Below, one piece after another: positions 6,857-10,435 of a stretch of DNA of 10,435 bases; the stretch's first letter is position 1; every line of letters begins with the position of its first letter. Under the pieces are notes generated by a model. The model saw nothing but the letters and a program-made list of their open reading frames with translations. It did no database searches and was not told the origin of the DNA. Source of the stretch: Bacilli bacterium (GTDB lineage Bacteria > Bacillota_I > Bacilli_A > ML615J-28 > CAG-698); the NCBI GenBank assembly GCA_028693885.1, contig JAQUUM010000031.1, forward strand, positions 1 to 10,435. The letters are read 5' to 3'. The translations under genes were made by a program, and so were the position numbers.

Positions 6857-8038
6857 CTATATTACTTCTAAAATTTCAAGTACTTCTTTAATTTGAGAAA
6901 CTGCGTAATCCATTTGTTCCTTTGTATGCGTAGCAGTATAACTCGTTCTAAGCAAACTCATTCCAACTGGAGTTGCAGGAGAAATTACCGGATTAACATA
7001 TACGCCTCGTTCCATTAATAATTTACACGCTTGAAATGTCTTTATATCATCGTATGTATAAATTGGTATAATTGGGGTTTCACTTTCAATAATATTAACG
7101 CCTGCAGCAATCAATCCTTTTCTCATGTAATTACTTATATTTTTTAAATTTTCGACTCTTTCAGGTTCTTTTTCAAGAATCTTTAATGCTTCTAAAGCAC
7201 TCGCTGCACAAGATGGAGTAATAGATGCACTAAAAATAAACGGTCTTGAACAATGCTTAACGAATTCTATAACTTGTTTTGTTGCAGCCATATATCCGCC
7301 TAAGCTAGCCAAAGACTTTGAAAAAGTCCCCATGTAAATATCTACGTCATTTTCCAAACCAAAATGCTCTGCAGTTCCACGTCCGTGTTTACCAAGAACT
7401 CCTAAGCCATGAGCATCATCTACCATTACTCTAGCTCCATATTTTTTTGCCAATCTAACTATTTCAGGCAAATTACAAATATCGCCACCCATACTAAAAA
7501 CCCCATCAGTAACTATCAATATTCCTTTATTTTGATCAATAGCTTTTAGAGTATCTTCTAAGTCTTCCATATCATTGTGTTCATAACGCAGTAATTTTGC
7601 ATAACTCAATCTACAAGCATCATAAATACTTGCATGATTTTCTTTATCTCCTACTATTACATCTCCATGTCCACATATAGCACTAATTATACCTAGATTG
7701 CTCTGAAAACCTGTGCTAAAAGTTAAAACTGCCTCTTTTTTAAGAAATTTAGCTAAGGCATTTTCTAATTTAACATGCAAATCTAAAGTTCCGTTTAAGA
7801 ATCTAGATCCTGAACATCCACTACCATATTTTTCAACTGCTGCAATTGCGGCTTTTTTTACTCTATCATCAGAAGTAAGACCTAAATAGTTATTAGATCC
7901 TATCATAATAGTTTTTTTACCTTCTATTAAAACCTCTGTATCTTGTCCTGTTTCTAACTCATGAAAGTATGGATAAATACCTGCAGCTTTAGTAGTTTCA
8001 ACTTTTTCCAAATTTTCTGTTTTTTTGAACAAATCCAT
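6857..8038 (-). CDS. Alpha-oxoamine synthase, serine palmitoyltransferase-like (PLP)
   Basis: A PLP-dependent fold-type I enzyme of 393 residues that condenses an amino acid with an acyl thioester and loses CO2. The active site is complete: GSRFLNGTLDLH (77-88), the ring-stacking His135 in DKENHAS, DDAHGLG (207-213), the PLP lysine K241 in GTFSKSLASLGG, and Arg364 in LLRTSYTATHT for the substrate carboxylate. GTFSKSLASLGG is the form I associate with bacterial serine palmitoyltransferases of the Bacteroidota type. 2-amino-3-ketobutyrate CoA ligase and BioF carry LGKALGG-like sequences at this point. There is no membrane segment. A GAGGAAA site precedes the ATG, and the DUF554 stop is 24 bases upstream, so it is cotranscribed. 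The following SDR and GNAT genes fit sphingoid-base reduction and N-acylation. 2-amino-3-ketobutyrate CoA ligase remains the main alternative, but no threonine dehydrogenase is nearby. Confidence 0.85.
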   Translation of the reverse strand: MDLFKKTENLEKVETTKAAGIYPYFHELETGQDTEVLIEGKKTIMIGSNNYLGLTSDDRVKKAAIAAVEKYGSGCSGSRFLNGTLDLHVKLENALAKFLKKEAVLTFSTGFQSNLGIISAICGHGDVIVGDKENHASIYDACRLSYAKLLRYEHNDMEDLEDTLKAIDQNKGILIVTDGVFSMGGDICNLPEIVRLAKKYGARVMVDDAHGLGVLGKHGRGTAEHFGLENDVDIYMGTFSKSLASLGGYMAATKQVIEFVKHCSRPFIFSASITPSCAASALEALKILEKEPERVENLKNISNYMRKGLIAAGVNIIESETPIIPIYTYDDIKTFQACKLLMERGVYVNPVISPATPVGMSLLRTSYTATHTKEQMDYAVSQIKEVLEILEVI

Positions 8039-8062
8039 TTTTTTCCTCGCATACTTTAGGTT

Positions 8063-8794
8063 TTAAAAACCTATTAAATTTTTGAATATAAAGTATATTA
8101 TTACCAACAAAAGAGAAGGTAACATATCTGCAATTTTTATCTTTTTATAATTATTTAAATGATCAAAAAGAAAGTTTATACCTATGCACATAACTATTAC
8201 ATAGCCTACTAAACAAAAAGCATTTAAGAATTCTGTTTCAGTCAAGAAATCAGTAGCAAATAACGCTATTATTGTAAAAGCTCCTTGATATATCAACACA
8301 GAAATAGCAGAAAAGAGCACACCAAAGCCTAAAGTCGAAGCTAGTAACATAGCAGCTACACCATCTATTGCTGATTTTAAGAATAATACATTATAATCTC
8401 CAACAGCAGCTTGCACGCTTCCAAAAATTGACATTGCACCAACACAAAATATTAATGTGGATGTTACAAAGCCTTCTGAAAAAGCCCCTTTATTTAGTTT
8501 TACTTCTACATAATTACCAAACTTAGTAATATTTCCATCTATTTTTAATAAAGTGCCTAATAAAGCTCCTAAACTTAAACATATTAATAATAATAATTCA
8601 AATTGTGTTTTTAAAATTTCTTGTTCAATTACAAACATAGATTTTAAAGCTCCAGAAAGTCCAATTATTATTACTACTATTCCAATGGTGCGAAGTAATG
8701 CTTCACACATTTCTTTTTTAAATTTTGATTTTAATATTAACCCTATTAAGCCTCCAAGCAAAATAGCAAGCGCATTAACTACAGTAGCAATCAT
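8063..8794 (-). CDS. DUF554 family integral membrane protein
   Basis: A hydrophobic protein of 243 residues with about seven predicted membrane helices. The family signatures are visible: NALAILLGGLIG at 7-18, FCVGAMSIFGSVQAAVGD (115-132) and the KSAIDGVAAML segment right after it. It matches the DUF554 group (E. coli YqgA, B. subtilis YdfK); no function is established for it that I know of, though transport is often supposed. It is the first gene behind the extended -10 promoter and has GAGGT at ideal distance from the start at 8794. It is cotranscribed with the synthase-dehydrogenase-GNAT genes, so a role in substrate or lipid handling is possible but only inferred from position. Confidence 0.88.
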   Translation of the reverse strand: MIATVVNALAILLGGLIGLILKSKFKKEMCEALLRTIGIVVIIIGLSGALKSMFVIEQEILKTQFELLLLICLSLGALLGTLLKIDGNITKFGNYVEVKLNKGAFSEGFVTSTLIFCVGAMSIFGSVQAAVGDYNVLFLKSAIDGVAAMLLASTLGFGVLFSAISVLIYQGAFTIIALFATDFLTETEFLNAFCLVGYVIVMCIGINFLFDHLNNYKKIKIADMLPSLLLVIIYFIFKNLIGF

Positions 8795-8816
8795 CTTCTT
8801 ACCTCATAACTATTGT

Positions 8817-8845
8817 ATTATATCATATCTCATATATAAATAAAA
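8817..8845 (-). promoter_or_regulatory. Extended -10 promoter of the DUF554-synthase-SDR-GNAT-deacetylase operon
   Basis: Minus-strand TGATATAAT has its -10 hexamer TATAAT at 8822-8817 and the extended TG at 8825-8824. The -35 at 17-base spacing is only TTTTAT (8845-8840), so the TG probably compensates. The expected start is near 8810, about 15 bases before the ATG, leaving no room for a structured leader. No other promoter of this quality is seen until 3806, supporting a single five-gene unit. Confidence 0.65.
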
Positions 8846-8871
8846 GCAAAACTATATCAATCTCATAAGAT

Positions 8872-8895
8872 AAAATAGTGCCTTAGCACTATTTT
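8872..8895 (-). terminator. Intrinsic terminator of the rnf operon, overlapping the rnfB stop
   Basis: A perfect ten-base inverted repeat AAAATAGTGC / GCACTATTTT with a four-base loop. The rnfB stop TAG (8891-8889) is part of the first arm. The minus-strand U-tract is TTTTATCTT. On the plus strand the same hairpin ends in seven T residues, so it could also stop opposing transcripts. Confidence 0.75.
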
Positions 8896-9185
8896 TTTAA
8901 TGTTTGAATATATTCGTGTGCTTTAATTTTTTGATCACTAGATAGAGGTTTACATTTTGCTAAATCATCATTATTATTTACTATAGCTTCAGCTAATCCT
9001 TTACAGCCTGGGAAGCCACAACTTCCACAATTATATCCAGGCAGCAATTTAGTTAACTCTTCTATTCTATTATCTTCTTCAACATAAAAATATTTATTAA
9101 AAACAGCAATTAAAATTCCAAAAACAACTCCTATACCAGCAAGAATTAAAGCTGGTAAAATATAAACACTAAAAATACTTATCAT
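8889..9185 (-). CDS. rnfB: Short RnfB: membrane anchor plus one [4Fe-4S] domain, no ferredoxin domain
   Basis: A subunit of the Rnf ferredoxin:NAD+ oxidoreductase, which couples electron transfer to Na+ or H+ export at the membrane. Residues 7-30 form one N-terminal transmembrane helix. Then LPGYNCGSCGFPGCKGLAEAI (48-68) with a later Cys78 gives the C53-x2-C56-x4-C61...C78 cluster site that defines RnfB. It stops at residue 98. RnfB proteins normally continue into a region with two or more further ferredoxin-type [4Fe-4S] clusters (about 190 residues in E. coli RsxB, more in clostridia). The terminator hairpin overlaps the stop codon, so no out-of-frame remainder is possible: the short form looks like the true gene. 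The start at 9185 lies in TAATATG after the rnfA stop with a GGGGA site. It is the last gene of the rnf unit, as in rnfCDGEAB operons. Confidence 0.85.
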   Translation of the reverse strand: MISIFSVYILPALILAGIGVVFGILIAVFNKYFYVEEDNRIEELTKLLPGYNCGSCGFPGCKGLAEAIVNNNDDLAKCKPLSSDQKIKAHEYIQTLKK

Positions 9186-9186
9186 A

Positions 9187-9762
9187 TTAAATTATCCCCG
9201 CAAATCTTACAAATATCATTGCCATAATTCCCGCAGTTATTAAAGAAATTGGAACTCCTTTAAATCCTTCGGGTACTGGCGCAGTAGCTATTTTTTGTCT
9301 TAAAGTTGAAAAAATAAATAGTACTAGTAAAAATCCTACTGCAGAAGAGAAAGAAAATACCAAAGCTTTAATAAAAGAATAATCTTCTGAAGCAACTATA
9401 GTAGCTACACCTAACACAGCACAATTAGTAGTTATCAAAGGTAGATAAATACCTAATGATTTATATAAAGAAAGTGAAATTTTTTTAATTAAAATCTCTA
9501 TTATTTGAACCAGCGAAGCAATTACTAATATAAATACTATTGTTTTCATATATACCATCTCAAAAGGTACTAGTATATATGTATATAAAAGCCAAGCAAC
9601 AACGGCTGAAATTGTAACAACAAAAATTACAGCCAGTCCCATCCCAATAGCAGATTTTTTATTGCTAGAAACCCCCAAAAAAGGACAAATTCCTAAAAAA
9701 CTATAAAGGACTATATTTTCAATTAATATGGCAGTTACTGCTAAACTAATTAACTCTTTCAT
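9187..9762 (-). CDS. rnfA: Rnf electron transport complex subunit A
   Basis: An integral membrane subunit of the Rnf complex, 191 residues against about 193 in homologues, with six predicted helices. The family core LGIYLPLITTNCAVLGV (103-119) contains the conserved cysteine proposed to help bind the membrane-embedded iron-sulfur centre shared with RnfE. A second conserved cysteine occurs in the N-terminal inverted-repeat half (GICPFLGVS, 24-32). RnfA and RnfE are paralogues of opposite topology, and both are present here side by side. The start codon overlaps the rnfE stop as ATGA, so translation is coupled. It sits in the usual G-E-A-B order. Confidence 0.96.
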   Translation of the reverse strand: MKELISLAVTAILIENIVLYSFLGICPFLGVSSNKKSAIGMGLAVIFVVTISAVVAWLLYTYILVPFEMVYMKTIVFILVIASLVQIIEILIKKISLSLYKSLGIYLPLITTNCAVLGVATIVASEDYSFIKALVFSFSSAVGFLLVLFIFSTLRQKIATAPVPEGFKGVPISLITAGIMAMIFVRFAGII

Positions 9763-10397
9763 ACTTTATCACCTAGTTTCTTTTTTCGATTAATCTTGAT
9801 AGTACTGATAACTCCTAGTAACAAGCCAAAAATTATAAAAGCTCCACTAGGTTTTAAAAACAAATCAGTAAAAAGCAGTAAAGTGCCTTGGTCTTGAAAT
9901 AACTTATTTATATCAATTACAATATTTTCCCAAATAGTAATTGTACCACTCCCTAAAATTTCTCTTATTAAAGACAATATAATTAAAGAAAGTGTGTATC
10001 CTATGCCCATACCTAGCCCATCTAAAAATGACCTAGAAACTGAGTTTTTAGAAGCAAAGCCTTCTGCTCTACCTAAAATTATACAGTTAACTACAATTAA
10101 AGGAATAAAAATACCTAAACTTGCATGTAATTCAAATAAATATGCATTCATTACCATATCAACAATTGTTACTAATGTTGCTATTATTACAATGTACATC
10201 GGAATTCTAATTTCGTAAGGAATAATTTTTTTAAGTAATGATATAATAACATTCGAAAAAACTAAAACAAAAGTAAGTGCTACCCCCATACCTATTGCAT
10301 TTTGAATGCTAACAGATATAGCTAAAACTGAACACAATCCAAGCAATCCAACAAAAACCGGATTCTCTTCCCAAAGCCCCTTTGTAAAATCTTTCAT
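9759..10397 (-). CDS. rnfE: Rnf electron transport complex subunit E
   Basis: An integral membrane subunit of the Rnf complex, 212 residues with six predicted helices. The N-terminal KDFTKGLWEENPVFVGLLG is typical of RnfE/NqrD. The half-repeat motifs GLCSVLAIS (20-28) and LGIFIPLIVVNCIILGRAE (93-111) carry the conserved cysteines C22 and C104. The C-terminus, INRKKKLGDKV, is basic and cytosolic. GGAGGT lies in the last codons of rnfG, and the start ATG shares a base with the rnfG stop (TAATG), so the genes are translationally coupled. The RnfE-specific ending of the core in GRAEGFAS (109-116) separates it from the paralogue RnfA (NCAVLGVA). Confidence 0.96.
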   Translation of the reverse strand: MKDFTKGLWEENPVFVGLLGLCSVLAISVSIQNAIGMGVALTFVLVFSNVIISLLKKIIPYEIRIPMYIVIIATLVTIVDMVMNAYLFELHASLGIFIPLIVVNCIILGRAEGFASKNSVSRSFLDGLGMGIGYTLSLIILSLIREILGSGTITIWENIVIDINKLFQDQGTLLLFTDLFLKPSGAFIIFGLLLGVISTIKINRKKKLGDKV

Positions 10398-10435
10398 TAG
10401 TTACCTCCAAGCACTGTTTTATATTGCACATAATG
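10397..10435 (-). CDS. rnfG: Rnf complex subunit G, last 12 codons (5' part outside window)
   Basis: The open frame entering from the window edge reads HYVQYKTVLGGN and ends in TAA, overlapping the rnfE start as TAATG. The peptide is compatible with the C-terminal helix of RnfG, the FMN-carrying subunit that precedes rnfE in rnfCDGEAB operons. Twelve residues are too few for identification by sequence; the call rests on operon position and the overlapping stop/start. Confidence 0.7.
   Translation of the reverse strand, partial: HYVQYKTVLGGN

Noticed and set aside
6857..8038. Reading the synthase as 2-amino-3-ketobutyrate CoA ligase or BioF
   Set aside because: The PLP-lysine motif is TFSKSLASLGG and not the LGKALGG-like form, and no threonine dehydrogenase or biotin gene is adjacent. 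Not fully excluded without a tree.
8058..8072. Palindrome AGGTTTT-A-AAACCT-like at the DUF554 stop as a terminator
   Set aside because: It is nearly symmetrical about one base with no room for a loop and no U-tract after it on the minus strand; transcription probably continues into the synthase gene.
8828..8867. Two TCTCATA direct repeats upstream of the DUF554 promoter as an operator
   Set aside because: Seven-base repeats are expected by chance in such AT-rich sequence, and the spacing of 33 bases gives no clear site.
8870..8900. Frameshift as the cause of the short RnfB
   Set aside because: The stop codon is embedded in a perfect terminator hairpin and no cysteine-rich frame follows before the next gene's promoter.

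Overview
This window comes from an AT-rich bacterium that reads the standard code: TGA is a true stop in dapA and rnfE, and the tryptophans I translated by hand in the glycyl-tRNA synthetase use TGG. Strong Shine-Dalgarno sites, sigma-A-type promoters of the TTGACT-17-TATAAT kind, a lysine riboswitch and intrinsic terminators point to a low-GC Bacillota lineage or a relative on the Mycoplasmatota side (Izemoplasma- or Erysipelotrichia-like). An Rnf complex suggests an anaerobic or fermentative life. The lineage is inferred from style only. Every recognised gene is on the minus strand, so transcription runs from high to low coordinates. No IS element, tRNA, rRNA, CRISPR array or phage gene is visible, and the longest non-coding stretch (about 290 bases) is the riboswitch leader.

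In transcription order the layout is as follows. (1) 10435-8872 is the end of an rnfCDGEAB-type operon: the last codons of rnfG, then rnfE, rnfA and an unusually short rnfB whose stop codon lies inside the terminator hairpin. (2) 8845-3813 is a tightly packed unit behind an extended -10 promoter: a DUF554 membrane protein, an alpha-oxoamine synthase with serine palmitoyltransferase-like motifs, a short-chain dehydrogenase resembling 3-ketosphinganine reductases, a double-GNAT-type acyltransferase-like protein, and an M20 deacetylase. (3) 3806-1193 is the lysine/diaminopimelate unit: a consensus promoter, a complete five-helix lysine riboswitch with a terminator and an alternative antiterminator, dapA, dapB, dapH and a terminator. 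(4) 1181-1 holds a near-perfect promoter and most of a dimeric-type glycyl-tRNA synthetase, cut by the window edge.

The dap genes and the M20 deacetylase together cover the front half and the deacetylation step of the N-acetyl branch of DAP/lysine synthesis (DapA, DapB, DapH, then an acetyl-DAP deacetylase after an aminotransferase not seen here). The riboswitch can shut off dapA-dapB-dapH when lysine is plentiful, but the deacetylase lies upstream of that switch. The synthase, dehydrogenase and GNAT genes match, by family and order, the three chemical steps needed to build a ceramide-like lipid (condense an amino acid with an acyl thioester, reduce the ketone, N-acylate). A sphingolipid-like pathway in what looks like a low-GC Gram-positive-type genome is the most interesting proposal of this window, and it is an inference.
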